Origin: Takakia lepidozioides
Lineage: Eukaryota > Streptophyta > Takakiopsida > Takakiales > Takakiaceae
Length of the DNA stretch: 64,000 bases
Reading direction: 5' to 3'
Assembly: GCA_030704615.1 (NCBI GenBank)
Contig: CM060731.1
Location: 60,432,756 to 60,496,755 of the forward strand
Of this stretch, positions 23,816 to 37,905 are shown piece after piece; the stretch's first letter is position 1, and the number at the start of each line of letters is the position of its first letter. The position numbers and the translations under genes were made by a program. The notes beneath the pieces were generated by a model. That model was not told the DNA's origin and did not search any database. It was given only the letters and a program-made list of their open reading frames with translations.

Positions 23816-24909
23816 AATAAAAATAAATAAATTGATGAACATGATTTAGATCATTGGGTCCTAGACTAGACTAATGCACAAAGGATACCAGCTGCAAAAA
23901 ACTGGTAGATCCACGTCATGAAATGTTCCAGGAAAGTGTAGGCACTGGGCGATCTGCTAGATTATCTTTACAACCTACTCATAATTACCCCATGCATGTG
24001 TGTTAAAACTTTTTGGGCAGGAAGCCCTTGGAAGCTTTATTATTCAAAGATTGACATGGTTGCTCAATGCACCCGGACTTATTTTTCTAAATAATTAGAT
24101 GAAATAAATTTGTTTCAAAATATACAAATGCATTAAAAAAAAAGCATGTAATACACACAAGCCATACCATGTAAGTTTTGATGCAAGTCCTGATGGTTGA
24201 GTTGAGGCTTTGGAGCCTTCCTTTCTGTTCTTTCCAATCACTCAATCCAGAAAATTGCCCCAAAGATTGTACCTTCATTCTGTCCATCTATTCCTTTTCA
24301 CTTCATCTTTTCCTGCCCTCTTTATGAGGGACTCAACTGTCTGTCCCATGAAGCCCAATCTCTCACAGAAGTCTTCCATTATGGGGATCAGAAATGTCGA
24401 TGAGATCAAATAGCAGGAAAATACAAGGTAAAGTTGTAGGAGGAAATCTAAGTCATTGCGTTTGCCTTGGGGGAGAATATTGGCCTTCTGCATAAATCTA
24501 TTCATCATTTATAGATATGGATGAGATATTCCCATTACCCGTCTCGATCTAATTTGAAAGATAATCGCAAACTCGTATCGGTGCTAAGCATCAGAACCCT
24601 TTGCCTACAGCGAATAAAAAACAGGGGACAGAGGCCTGGAAGAACTTTATTTTGAATTACAAGGGGGTGGGAAATTTAAAAACCCCAGCCCACCATAATG
24701 CACACACACACACATCCATTGCTTGAGAGAAAAGAATTATAGACGCTAATCTAATGGGCGATAGTTTGTGGAATGATCCTCTTTTCTTTTCTTTAAAGAG
24801 GGGTGTGGCACTCCGTAAAACTTTACTGATAAGGGGAAAAAATAAAACCCAGGGGGACCATGAAGCAAACACACCATGGTAAGAAACAAAAATAAAATAT
24901 GGTACCTAA
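23816..24909. other. Intergenic; 3' flank of the first patatin-like gene
   Basis: No gene is supported. Short A-runs and a CACACACACA tract near 24700-24713 are present. The 3' UTR of the patatin-like gene that stops at 24910 must begin within this stretch, but I cannot place its end. Confidence 0.4.
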
Positions 24910-27900
24910 TCAAACCGATGTCTTGTTATCTGGCTCAGCTGCTGCTGCTGCTACTTGCTGGGATGAAGAAGGCTGCGAGTTGTTTGAGAGCCCAGCTTTT
25001 CGCTCCTCGACAAGCCACTGTGCAAATCTGCAGCAAGCAACCCAATGTAGGGGGCAGTGAGTTGGACTGCTAGAGCCAAGGATCATACTGGACAATTACA
25101 GATCCGAAGAGGTTTGAACCAGCAGAGAAATCCGTGTCTTTCGACAGGTACATGAAAAGCATTGATGCGTCCACGCTTGGTAGTCCATGGTGAGTTTCAT
25201 GATCTCTCCAGCTGCAACCCATTACTTGAACATTGTCTTTTTCCAATGGTTTCATAGGACAGCTTTCTTTGTACCCTCTTTCCAGATAGGGCAAGGCACT
25301 CACATGGATGTGCAAACAAATAAGGTTTTCGAATATCAGAATGCGGATACTCTTTTACTCACCTTGCTGTGAATATTCTAGGTCACCAAGTGTTCGTGCT
25401 ACACTAACCAACCACATACCGTACCTAGAAAGGCCAGCATCATTGGTTTCCCATCGATTCTCAGGAATGACGTCCCCAAACTCGTTGCGAGTCTTCGCTC
25501 CAGCACCCAGAAGATTTGTGGCAGTGCTGACAAGACTCTGCAGATTTTCTTGGGAAGAATCATCCAGTTGATCCTGAGATTTCTGAAGTTGATCTGTCTG
25601 GAATTCCAGTAAAACAACTCATTAGTTGGATCAAAACTGTTTCACAAAGAAAACTATGCTTTGGTTTAACTTTAAAGGACACGACCTTGCAAAGGCAGAA
25701 TTGGACTGCGTAGCAACTGAGGGTAGGAAAAGATAGTATCTTGCATATATACCACTTGAAAGTGAGTTATTTACGAGGCTTCTAGGTATGTTGCATATTA
25801 TACAATTCCAATGTGTCAACTCTAGATGATATGAAAAGTATGGCCAAGCCGGCCACGAAGATCACTGTTTGTCATTAGTCTGGTTTTTTTCGAGCTCTCT
25901 GACCCTGTCGTCCCTCTCAAAGAAGCCTGGATCAAAACTTAAATCAGATTTCTATGAGCCCAACAGCAATCATGAAAGAGAAATTCACAAATAACGACCT
26001 GAATCCGAAGGTAGTTCTCTGGGCAGGATTGAATATGAAAGAGTGTCGAAAGATTGTAGTCGACGATATCGTTGGATGCTACTGACACGAGATTATATAG
26101 GGGGACAGTGCCGTTGTGGTAAATCCATGAAATGGAACCCCAGCTTGAAGTTTCCTTAGAGTCGTAGCTCACGACTTTCTCTCCAGTACCTAGAGAGAGG
26201 AGCAGAAGATCTTCGTAGTGCTGGAGGATATCTGGGCAGTTAGTTCAGGAAAACATTCTGAAAGAAGCCTACATAATGAGTCCTTTCGATTCAAGAGTGA
26301 AAATGACTCAAGAAAATTGAAGGCTGATAATGGAACCCTTGCAGCAGGACTGACTCTCTCTGTTTTTCTGAAGTACATATAATCTATTAACTCAAAGGAA
26401 CAAACAAGAAATGCTTACCAGCTTTGGGGTAATAACCTGTCGCTGCTGGGACTCAACAATTTCACCTCTAGCAAACTCAGTGACGGAGATAAAGGCCTGA
26501 CCACAACAACCAATAATGTACTTAGATATTGTCAAGGATTATGGCACTAGACTACTCAGATGTGATATTGGACATCATCAGTCCAATATCAGTCAGAGTT
26601 GGTAAGAACTAAGCAACAATCAAGGTTATTAAAAGATGCAAAACCGAGTGAGGAACGTACAGGAGTGAGGAACATTTTATACAGTACAATATATTATCAG
26701 TTCAGATTACACTACCGGATTATTGGCAACGATCCCACCATCCACTGCATTGAATTCTCGAATCTTGTTTCCGTCAGCTGCCTTGAAATTGTAAGGGGCA
26801 AAGAATGTAGGAGCTGCTGTGGTCGCCCTGCACACATCCCGTAGATAGCAATCTGGGAACTGTCCTATCTGAGCCTGTGCAAGAGAATTGAGCACTTCTC
26901 ATCAGAAAGATAGTTTAGTCCGCATCCTCCCATTCAAAAGGCTCTAGAGCTTGGCACCCGCTGTGTGCATGTATCCGCAAGACAAATGCCTTCACATTGT
27001 CACCATTTGTTCCACAGGGTTGAATGTGCTCCTAGATCTGGTGCCTGAGCTCATACAGTCCCACCCATGCACGATGGATTATTGGTATATAATACAAAGA
27101 CACAGGTATGGAGAGAAAGAGAGAAGAGTACCTTCTTTGTTGAGAAGAGGATGGGTAATTCAGTCTTGATATCAAAGGAAGGGATGACAATGGGCTTGAT
27201 AGTGTCTGTAAGCTTCAGATCACCCATATATTCTCTCAGTATTTTTTCCAACGGCTGGGCATTACGTTTGGGTCCTGTAAGGCTCGCAAAAAGGTTCCTT
27301 GCTCCTGACAGAAAACCACTGGGATACCCACAACGCCCGGCCCGTGTGAATAGCTTATTGCTCAAAGCCTGAAATTCCCATCTAAATCAGCATTCACAGA
27401 ACCTATGATAATAAGACCATTGTACTTCAGTGTATGGCCTGTGGTGGACACTGAACACGTAGATCATCTGCTCTGAAGTTGATGTGGTTTAGTCCCATGG
27501 GGCACCCCATGGCTGTTCCCAAGATTTTTTCCTTCTTTTCCAACCCTCATCAAAGCCATAAATCATGCGATCATCCAATCCATTTTCCCAGCTGAGATTT
27601 TCCCAATAATACATATGCAAACCCTGCAAAATATTGAGAAGATTTGATCTCACCTCCTTACTGGAAAAATAGTTGATGACTTGTCCAGGTAGAACTTGGT
27701 TATGTCCTTGGCTCTGAAACGAGGGCGTTTCGAACTGGAGTTTTCAGGAAGAGTGAGTAGCGCTGCAACAAGACCACCTGTGCTTGTTCCTGTAACCAAA
27801 TCAAAGTAGTCTGCAATCCTGGCGTCCTCTCCATCCAATTTCTGCAATGACACCATAGAAAAAGATCCTATAAAAGAACCTTTGTATGGACACCCAGCAT

Positions 27901-28924
27901 AGTGGACCATGAAATATGGAGAAGACAGTACAGAGAAATAGATTATGGGGATGCCAGAATAACAGAGATTCCAGAATACTCCAGAAAAGATCTGTCCAAG
28001 AAAGAAGAAAACATTGTGGACATGATCATAGCACCCATCGGATAGGCAACTACATGCTTCTAAACTACTTGTACAATAGACAAATCATCATGTGGACTAG
28101 TTCTACACTCTCTCCGTGATATCGCAAATCAAACAGTATGTGACAGTGTGGAACTTCAACAAATTAAGCTGTGCAAATACATAAAATGCAGGTATTCCTC
28201 TCACATGCACACAAGTATTTCATCAGCAAAGTAACTTCAACTTCTGAGCAACGCGTTAGTGTGTGTGATTGTAGATCTCATGGAGCACATCATGTGGCTC
28301 ATCGTGCATGGTTACCATTATTCACAGGTCTGCAGGCTTCTTTTCCTGGTTCACATTTGCCTATGCAATGCACTACCGAGTTACCCAGTAGCAGCCAATA
28401 TTCATATGTGCTAGGGTCATTTCTTCAAAAAGTGCATAATACTGCAGAATCTTTATTGCATACGTCACATCTTTAGCAGAATTCACCGACTTTGGGGCGT
28501 CGAGATTGTTGAAATGGACAAGGAAAAGGAGCAGGAACGGGAAATTCATGAGCCCAGGACAATATGAAGGAAAGATTCATACCTGGAGCTCGCTCTCAAG
28601 GTGTTCCAATAGGACTGAGGGTATAATGCCGCGCACACCCCCACCATCGATGCTCAGAATGCAGGCCTTCTTCCCCAGTTCTCCTTTGGGTACAGGGGCT
28701 TGCATGGTGCAAGGGTTTGTCTCAGCTTGTGTCGCAAATCTGGAAATCTGATTATGTGGAGAGGAAGTCTTCAACTGTGGACGCTCAGAGGAGCCGAATG
28801 TGAAACTTGCTAGATTGTGCCGTGATGGTCCTGGTCCTGAGGTTCTCGAGGTCAATTGGATGGCGGAGGGATGGTAAATATTGCCTGGATGTGCGAGTTG
28901 TTGAAAGAGTTTGACTGCACCCAT
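24910..28924 (-). CDS. Patatin-like phospholipase with N-terminal extension (8 exons)
   Basis: Predicted exons: 28583-28924, 27662-27841, 27132-27368, 26716-26874, 26419-26496, 25999-26220, 25425-25597 and 24910-25027. They total 1509 nt (502 residues) with consistent phases; the 27662/27368 junction has one alternative (27654 with an acceptor a few bases in). The oxyanion loop DGGGVRG starts at residue 93, the nucleophile is Ser134 in GTSTGG, and the catalytic Asp is Asp298 in [10 protein letters not shown]: the Ser-Asp dyad is intact. LLSLGTG follows in exon 6. Patatins hydrolyse acyl groups from phospho- and galactolipids. Residues 1-73 precede the point where the neighbouring paralogue starts and are rich in S, T, R, N and Q with few acids, so a plastid or mitochondrial transit peptide is likely but not proven. 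The C-terminus ends in a Ser/Gln/Ala-rich tail. Confidence 0.92.
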
Positions 28925-31043
28925 TCGATTGCGCCAAATCAAATAAAACTAACAATTCGATAAGATTCAAGTGCCTAGATTGAAGTAGGATACACCGTAA
29001 GCTCGCTCCTCATTTTCTGCTCATTTGGCACCAGCATGTTCACAAACCTTCAGCTGCAAGGCAAGCATAGCTATCAGTCTCAACTTAGAAGGAGTTTCAC
29101 GTGCGAGTGCGTGGAAGAGGGAGATGGGTCTCCCGTAAGTTCGACCTACACCGAAGATTTGACTAGTCTTCTTCATCTCACACCACATAACTATCTTTTC
29201 CGTGCAGGCTGCCTCCTACTGGCCCTTACAAAAAAAGTCTAGTACGCTTCATCTACAACCCGGCACATTGAATTCTTAGTTCTCTGGATCTTCAGCCGTG
29301 CACAGTACAATACCTTTAGTCGACATAGTTGCAGGAACACATTTTCCATGCGATCACCGTCCCCTTTGAAATTCAAATTCAACACTGTAGTGAAAGCAAC
29401 GGTAGCTTCCCTCCTTCTTCCTCTGCTTCGGAGTACTTCAACAAGTCCCAGACCATTATCCCGAGGTGAGGTCTCCTTCCCCCACGCTCCCTCCAGTTAT
29501 GCAGAAAACCCACATAGCTCATTGAGCATACTCACAGGATGCATTTCGGTGCCAACAGCAGCAGATTGACGGAGATTTCAAGGGCGTAAGTGCGCGGGAG
29601 ACGTGCACAGGGGTACGCGGATGGTGGAGACGAGAAGCCAGGTACAAACAGCCACCTGGTCGGCATGCATTGCTTACTGTGGACCCAGATGATGGTGGCA
29701 AAGCTAGCTCTTGCAGGCACCTGTGAATCCCTCAAACCAAGTCCTAGTTTTTGTGTATTGGACCACCTCACCCACACTAAGGGATAGATCCGATCCAGCC
29801 TCCACAAAGGATTGTCCAATTCTGTGAGCCTTCTTCTACAATACTCTTCCACTTGTCATAGGAATCCAGACCCTCTGACTCGATTTCAAGGCTGGGAAGG
29901 ACTCGGTCTGCGGCCTCAATCCAAAGCTCCTTCCCCACCAAATCAAGCCCTTTATTATTAGACTTGGGGGTAAAGCCCAGTAGGGATATTCTGGTGGGGT
30001 CACCAGAATGGCCTCAGCTGGGCCCACTTCCATGTACTCAACAGTACTTACTACTTACCTTGCTATCCAATCACCCGCTGCTCTCTGAGAGAGACAGAGA
30101 GGATCTGCAAACACACTGACTTTGTACATAAGCTATTCCGGGTTTGAATTGCCCTTCATTCATGACCCTTTTTGCCCTTCAATCTGCAAATTAGACTTTC
30201 CGAATACACAGCAGTTTAGGGTTCAAACCTTCACCAAGAACACACACAATTGGAACGACCAAGACAGGTTTATGTACAACTGTCCACCTACAAAATGGGA
30301 GGCAGTAGCATGAGGAATGAATGTATGAAGTGAAGTGAAGTGGTAGTTGCATGACATATGAGATGTGGGACCAGTTTAGTTAGTAAATTGCACACATGGG
30401 GGCTTTGAATGCCCATGCGAGTCCGTCTACTGCAAGAAAGACAAGAAAGACTTGAAAGTCTTGAAAGTCTTTCTTGTTGTTGTACCTAGACTCAACCTAG
30501 AGTGCATCCTTGTTGGGGTCCGAAACTTCTGGTTGCATTAACTCCATCTATTTCCAACCCTTGCGTCTCAACTTTCAAATGTACTCAAATTTGTCTTCTT
30601 CATTCAGATTCGACAAATATAGTTCAAAGTCTGATTGTCATACACTCTTTGCTATTTCGTGCGAGGACGAAGGGAGGAAGAGAAAAAATGGCATAAAGAA
30701 GGTGACATGCTCAGCAAGCTGTCGAGAAGAACTGGAAGTCAAAGAACGATCTACTCTCGGGACTAATTACTTTCCACTTTATGTGGAGAGGTACATGGGC
30801 CGAAGGACCCTAAGAGGTGTAGTTAATGAGCATGAATCAATCAAATTAATGACACCGCTTTCACCGTCACGCATCATCTACAAACCACGTGAACTCTATT
30901 CACCATTCATTCATATCATAGAGAGCCATTTGTGCGCATTCAGTAGTAGATCACCACAATGGGGAGTAAAGCTATATGTGACTCAGTTGAATGTAATGAG
31001 ATTGATTTACATAGTGTCAACTGATCAATAATATTGTCACAGC
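28925..31043. other. Intergenic between tandem patatin-like genes (promoter of one, 3' flank of the other)
   Basis: No gene is supported; short ORFs on both strands lack recognisable motifs. The right part (to 31043) must hold the 3' UTR of the upstream patatin-like gene, the left part the promoter of the downstream one. The strong hairpin at 30441-30477 is listed separately. Confidence 0.45.
30441..30477. repeat. Perfect 13-bp inverted repeat with 11-base loop
   Basis: ACAAGAAAGACTT (30441-30453) is the exact reverse complement of AAGTCTTTCTTGT (30465-30477). The loop GAAAGTCTTGA contains part of the arm again, so alternative foldings exist. It lies between the two patatin-like genes, about 600 bases beyond the stop codon of the upstream one. 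Confidence 0.6.
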
Positions 31044-34000
31044 TCAAATGGCAGCGCTCTGTGACCCACTCTGTGAAATGCGGGCCCGTCGCTCCTCTGT
31101 AAGCCAGTGCGCAAATCTGCACATATTGGTCACACACCTAGGAACAATGTAGTAATTTTGAGATGACGGAAGTGCATGCGACTGTCAATCCCTGAAAGAC
31201 GCAAAGTGATGACAGGATCTAGACACCGTTCGACACTAGTGGACCCAGAAAGATAGGACAAGTTCACAATTGGCACAGAACAATGATAACCTGTCCAGTT
31301 CAATCACCAGGGCTAACTTAGTAGAGTTCTATCACGCACCTATCGCATCTTTCAAACCTGCCAATTCCCCTTGCCCTGGACATTTGGGAAAGACAATTAC
31401 ACAAACTCGCTTGATTTAAGATTGAGGGGTGTGAAATAAAGCTTTCACAGAACCAGCTGGCAGATAAAATGTTTGGTTTCAGTGGATACTAGATATTAGA
31501 TACCTGGTCAAAGCCTCGGCGTTGGTGCCGAACTGAGGCTGTGGTTCCAGCTTCCCTGTTATCAGGTTCCGAGCGGTCACTGTCTGGTTTAACAAGTTTT
31601 TTCCTACAGCGACCAGTGCCTCCATGTTTTTTGGCGTTGCTATGTCCACCGAAGCAGTATCGCCCTGGAGGCTGTCTGTCTGAGAGATCAAAAGATACTT
31701 ATTAGAATAACTAGTGGGCAACACTCTCATGTCTTGTGGATAGCTGAGGATGTTGAGTATTAATTCAAGGTGATTGAACTCCTAGAGGTGTATTTCACTT
31801 CGATTTGGACCGGCTGGGTCTAATCTGTGGGAGGTCGAAATTTGAGCTACTGTAGTTAACTTCGGGTCAGGCCAGCCAGTAATCTCGATGGCACTATCGT
31901 AACTACATTTGGTAATGGGTTCGGAAGCCAAATCTACACATACCTGTGATGCATTTGCAAAACAACCAAATCAGGTCCCGAGATATAAAAGGTCGGAGGT
32001 AGATAAGAAGCATCAATTGATGATTTCAGTGCTGCCCACCTGAATGCGAACGTAATTACCAAGACACTCTTGGCTGTTAAAGACAATGGCGAGGTTGTAA
32101 TCCACCATATCCGAACTTCCATAGGAGTAAATATCCAGTAATGGGACAAACCCACTGTTGTACACCCACTGCAGTAATCCCCACTTGGCTACCTTAACGG
32201 CGTCGTAGCTCTTTTCCTCTTGACCAGTCCCCAGTGACAGCACCAAAAGATCTGAGTAACTCTGCCAACAAGTTCCATCAAACAAACAAAATCCAACCAC
32301 CTGCCGGTTCACCTTCTTCGTCTATCCAACTGGACTCCGAGTTACTAATTAAGTTCCTTCTTACAGGGGCTTCTGTTAAAGATTTCCAACTGCCACAATT
32401 TACGTTCTGCCGTGTCACCAATGGACACTTAATACATGTGGACATTCGCTCACAGTTATCATATATAAATGTCTTATCCCAATATTAGTGAGAGTTAGCA
32501 AAGGTTGCCAGGAGATGCCATTAACAGACAGCTGAGAAAACGCTGGGGAAAACTCAGCTGGTGATTACGTGTTAATTTGTTGACTTGGATCTCAGGCTGG
32601 ACCATCAGGAAGCAGATATGTAGGCAGATTCATGGCTTCTGAAACAGCAGTGTCCAAAATTGTAGGTCTTCCCAGGTGCTTTGTGCTTTCCTTTCCCTTT
32701 CTTGAGTCTCTTTTACAGCACTTGGACATTTCCAGTAGGTTTGTCAATTGACATTTTTAAAGCTTCACTTTTTTGTTGGGTTCACTTTTGAAGTTTCAAA
32801 AATGCTAGTAAAGAAAAGAAAATTTGGTGGAAGTTACTGAGTCCTGACCTTGAAGTCCATTCTTTCACGGTAGGAAGCCCCTGTGGTGGCGTCCTTCATT
32901 GCCTGTGTTATGGCCACATATGTCTGCATACAACTCGTTCAAAACAATTAAAACTTAGGGCAGCTTCACATGCGAGGCCGGTCCCCATGACCTGGATTTG
33001 TTTTAATAAGGAGAGGGCCCCCATCATCAATGCACCTATTTTAAGTCACATGTAGAGTAACGAGTTGATCTTGGAACCCTAATGTCATTAACGTGTCACT
33101 TGATGCCACTGCACCGATGCAGTTAAAGCCGCTCAATCCCTCTGTAGATATTAGTGGCTGGCCTATGTGGGCATGTTCAGCAGGAATCATAGAAAACATG
33201 GTAGGCTACCCACAATTCAATCTTTTGAAGTATTGCCCTGAGTGCAAACAGGATCTTGTGCAAGCGCCTCACCGCCCTTCTATCATGGTTTCAGAGTCGG
33301 TTTCAAGGCGTTACAATGACTACCCAGCTACATTCGTCAACTTCTACGGAGAGAATTTGAACTCGATCAATTCAACAAATTTGTTCCAAAATGTTTCCAC
33401 ATTGCAACTCCGGCCCCACATGCTGATGCGATTGAGATTATCTTGAGAAACATCATCAGGAGTAGTGGAATCTATTACAAATGGAGATATAAGATGTTGG
33501 GAGCGAAACTGAATCTAGACCGGTCCATCATTGCCCACTCACGAGTGCACTGACAACAAAAAACGTACAGGATTATTGACTGCCATTCCTCCATCAATCA
33601 GATTGTATTGTCTGGTCGTTCCATTGGTCAGATCATCCGTCTGAAATTGGATCGCTGGAAGATATGTTGGAGCAGCTGATGTGCCCCGGCACACCTCACG
33701 TAAGTACGGATCCGCTAATGGGTCACGTTTTGCCTGAACATTGCCAAACAGATTAAACCAGTAAAGAGCTGTAATATGTATTGATCAATTGTAATACCCT
33801 TGATACTCGTATAATGGAGACCTATGAACTGGAAGGCTTCGGAACATTGTTTGATGAACCTGAGCATAAGAGGCAGACCGCGCGGAGTGGTAGACAGGAA
33901 TTAAGCAGGAATTAATCACCTCAGTTGTATTGAGGAAGACAGGTTGCTCAAGTGTGACATCGAAAGAGGGAATGATCACATTGGTAAGAGTGCTGTGTAG

Positions 34001-35079
34001 ACGCACATTCCCCAACTCCTTCTCTACTACTTCATCCAAGCCCTTTGCACTGTACTTGGGCCCCATGAGCATGGCGATTACGGTCTGCATATACGAAAAG
34101 CATCCACAGCTGTGGGGAACGCAACCCTCCTGAAGTCAGAAAAGTTCCCCGAGATGTAATGCAATCAATATATGTAAGGTCTCTGTGGGAGTTTTCCGGG
34201 GCTCCACAGCTAAGATATCACTAGAAATCTGTGCTCTCGAAGTTCCATGATCTTGATCCAGATGCCATAGATTACAGTTTCTTCTCGATCTTCATTAAAG
34301 TTCATCTGCATGTCAAAGGACTCTCAGGAGGACCATTAATACCTTCTCTTAGGGAAAATCGTGGCTGCATATTTCAAGTAGAACTGGGTCACATCGGTTG
34401 CAGAGTATTTAGGACGATTATCTTTTGGAGGATCGTCGGGGAAGGATAACATAGCTGTGATCAGGCCACCCGTGCTGGTTCCTGCAATCACGTCGAAGTA
34501 GTCCGCCAGCCGGGCGTCTTGTCCATCCAAGTCCTACCATGATCAGAACAAAATTTGACAGTGCACCTGTTAAGCGCCACCGTATTGTGATTTACTGGGG
34601 GTTTGGACGAGAAATCTTGAGTAACCAAAATGGTGGAATTCAGCCTTTTGTCTTTGAAATTAGAGTCTGTCAAATTCCTGATTTTCACCTAGCTTTCATA
34701 AGACTCCTTTCATTAGCCAACCTGTGATACTTGTAAGATCGATACAAATATTAGCATAGTCGATAACACCCCGGGGTGATCAGCTCAACAATCATTCAAT
34801 AGACACAATAGTATAACGAAGCCAGACGAGGCGAAAACTCTCTCTCCCTCAAGCCCTGTGGGCTTTTCTTAGGGAAGTATAGATCTAACTGCTGGAAGCT
34901 AGCTACACATCCTTTACTTTCCTCTAGCCTCGCTTCGTCAGACAATGGTGCACCTGAAGGGCTTTCTCGAGGTATTCGAGAATGGTTGATGGAATTACGC
35001 CTCTCACGCCTCCTCCGTCGATACTCAAAATGGTGATTCTCTTTCCTGCAATTCCTTTGGGATCTGGCAATCCTGCCAT
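31044..35079 (-). CDS. Patatin-like phospholipase (8 exons), paralogue of its neighbour
   Basis: Predicted exons: 34954-35079, 34343-34533, 33920-34109, 33569-33733, 32849-32923, 32040-32261, 31504-31679 and 31044-31116. They total 1218 nt and 405 residues, the usual size for plant patatin-like proteins. DGGGVRG begins at Asp21, the nucleophile is Ser62 in GTSTGG, and Asp216 in [10 protein letters not shown] completes the dyad. LVLSLGTG lies at the start of exon 6. Exon number, order and nearly all intron positions match the downstream gene (exon 6 is 222 nt in both), showing tandem duplication. It lacks the N-terminal extension, so a cytosolic or membrane-peripheral enzyme is expected. The start at 35079 follows an in-frame stop a few codons upstream and aligns with the conserved core of the paralogue. 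No defects are seen. Confidence 0.92.
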
Positions 35080-36780
35080 TTTATACAACTCGACTACTTA
35101 CTGCTTACTAGACTTGGAGATTCCAGTCAAGGGATGCACGTACTCACCTGCAAATTGTAACAGACCTGCTAAGTACTATGCGGAGAAAATTAATGACATT
35201 GCCATGAGCTGGTATCGATGGGAAAATCAATGTACATGTTTATCCTCTACTCTGCAAATTGAAGGTTGGAACCCAAGTAGATGGCTGTATACGACGCTTC
35301 AACATGGCCAAGGCTTGTCCTTCGTTGCACATGCTCAATCTCGCTAGAGATGGAGATGTCCATCTGGCAGGTCAGAAGTGTGTGCGGATGAAAGGAGGTT
35401 TAAAACAAGAAAGACGCTCCTGGTGAGCGGCCTGCCATCCATAGTCAGCCACCGCCGCTTCCTGCAGTCAGCTACTTTCCTACACGCAACTCCGTCTACT
35501 AGACACCCATCAAGCCTTAATTAAGCTAATCCTACGCAGAATGTACATCCCATCACGCGAGATCATGCCCACACACATCACCATATTGTGCCGGGCCAGG
35601 AGCAAGCCTCGAGTCAAATGTTCCAGGCTCGCATTGCCTAGATTGTGTACATTAAACTGCGTTGGTACTAGGTAGCGTCCACGCAAAGTCGTGAAGCACT
35701 ATCTGCCTGACTGATGGGACGGGTAGCCTACTTACAAAGGAATTGTACCAGGCGCACAAGTCTCTTGCTGTCGGTAAACCTCCAGGATTCTTGTCAACTG
35801 CGTGGTAGGGGTCCCACTAAGTCAAGGTTGGGGAGAGAGATCCTCTTCCCCCTCTGAAAGTCCACAAGTATCTACACATTAAAACCGGTTCTGATGTGAC
35901 ATCCAATATAGACCTATGTAGCTTTAAGCCCATCATTGAGGCGACCTTATGCCTTAACCATGGACCATTTGTTGGAATTGCCCACCACTTCACAAATGTA
36001 TTAGAATGGGACACGACACATAACTTCAAAAACATGGGGAATTGTCCAACATTGACAACCTAAAAATCTGACTCCATAAGTTATTGTTCATGGACTTGAT
36101 GTGCCAATGGCGCTAGCTTCAGCAAGACTCTCTCTCTCTCCCTCCCTGTAGTAATGTCCCAATTCATGAATTTGATGACTTTGTGTGATAACCGGTGGTA
36201 GGGGCCGTTTGCACCGCGGTCTCTTCATCCATTACACTAGTACTTGGTGCTCTTGAGACCCCCAAATGCTTGAACATTGTCTCTTGATGTCTCCTCCATG
36301 GAGTCTCTCAAAACCAACATGACAAGAAAGCCACCACACCAAATTTGGAACATTCTACACCTCACAATGCTCCTCCAATGCCATATCATGGGTGTACTTA
36401 CTACCCTAGCTGTCATTGGAAGTGTATAAACTTGTAAATGTAATATGAACATGTGAACATGGTTGTTTATAGGTGTACAAGTTTTAAGAGTTTATATTGA
36501 ATCCTCTAAACTTGCACGGACATTATACATCAACATATGCTATTTTCATGAATTTCTATTAACAAAAAATACTTGAGATTCAATCTCTCCCATCCAAAAA
36601 TTATGAAATCACCTCAATGCACCCGTACTCATCAAGGCTTTTTCAGTGGTATCAATACCCCCCTAGAGGCGTTGCTATTTGGGAGATCTCAACGACACTA
36701 CAAACAAATTTGAACATCATGTGAATTCATTATGTGGAGAGTGATCATGATGCAATAATGTCGATGTTCACATTTCTTCC
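35080..36780. other. Intergenic; promoter side of the second patatin-like gene
   Basis: No gene is supported. A CT-rich tract (about 36125-36147) is the only low-complexity feature I noted. Short ORFs lack motifs. Confidence 0.4.
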
Positions 36781-36789
36781 TACATAGTT

Positions 36790-37270
36790 TACAACGTCAA
36801 GTTTGTTGATCCAGCGTGTTTCGGATCATGAAGTTTCAAATACTAAGCTTTAATGCATTGTGAGTTAGTCACAAAGCTCAAGAATGTCGTTATAGTATTG
36901 TTGTTGATATCAAACATAGTGTCTCAAGGATGTCTATTGATGTCATAGAAAAACAATTTGTATGGAATCAAATTTTGCTACTGGAGAGAATGTTTCGTCG
37001 TAAGTAATCAATATCATACTTTAGAGAGAATCCGTTTGTCAGGAGTCTGGCCTTGAACCAATCAATGGTTCCATCAGCTCTGGTTTTGATCTCTTCAACC
37101 ACTTACAACATATTGCAGAATTAGATCCACAATAAGCCATGTTTTGCTAGTAGTAGTAAAGAAAATCCTCTTCTATGGCTCTCTTCTATTGTATCGGTTG
37201 ATTTGATCTCATAGCATTGTAAAAATCCTTGGGTTTGTCAACTACATTTCTTGAGTAATTTCGGTTCATT
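36790..37270 (-). pseudogene. Decayed Ty1/copia reverse transcriptase fragment
   Basis: Read on the minus strand from about 37260, the segment gives PKDFYNAMRSNQ, then KRAIEEDFL, then IKTRADGTIDWFKARLL, NGFSLKYDIDY and, in a shifted frame, DETFSPVAKFDSIQIV. This is the entry region of the copia reverse transcriptase (typically ...FKARLVAKGF..YGIDYEETF.PV). Several stops and frame changes are present and neither the rest of pol nor LTRs can be seen. It is a fossil. Confidence 0.65.
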
Positions 37271-37905
37271 TGCTCCAAAAGATGTAACGAAGTTATCATG
37301 AAACATCATGCCAAGATTCAAGGAACTTATTAATTTTTCAATTTTTACAAACATAGCATCATAACTCAGCCACGTGAGATTCTCTCCTATAAAAGACACT
37401 AATATGACCAATTATATCCAATGACTGTTCAGCTAAAACATCCTCTCTTAGGTTATTTCAGATTATACAAGTCCAATGAAATATCAACTCTTTCCAAACA
37501 TTGTTACAATTTCCAATCAGCTCACTTTCTCCTAAGAGGAAGCTATGCAAGAGCAATCTCAACATTTCCTCAAGATTTACCACACATGCATTCAAACGAT
37601 CTCTGTCTCAATGACGAATATACTTCTTATATCAAACGATTGGATTTGCAACTCTCCATGGTCGACCTTGGATCTCTGAACAGTCTCCTCATGTTGAGAT
37701 ATAGCTAATTCTTCTTGAACTTCAAGAATGACATTTTCACATCAAACTACCGGCAATCAAACTATGAAGCTCTTTAATTTATCAAATTGAAGCCAATTTG
37801 AGCAATGGATGGAGTGGTGCCTTGGGATCCATGTTCAATGCAAAGACTACGTGTTGGGATAAAAATCAGGATCATCGATCGATTGATCCCCAAATGTGGA
37901 GAGAG

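Noticed and set aside
25070-25315. 81-codon minus ORF between the last two exons of the left patatin-like gene
   Set aside because: Lies in an intron: joining exon 25425-25597 directly to 24910-25027 keeps the frame and matches the paralogue's structure.
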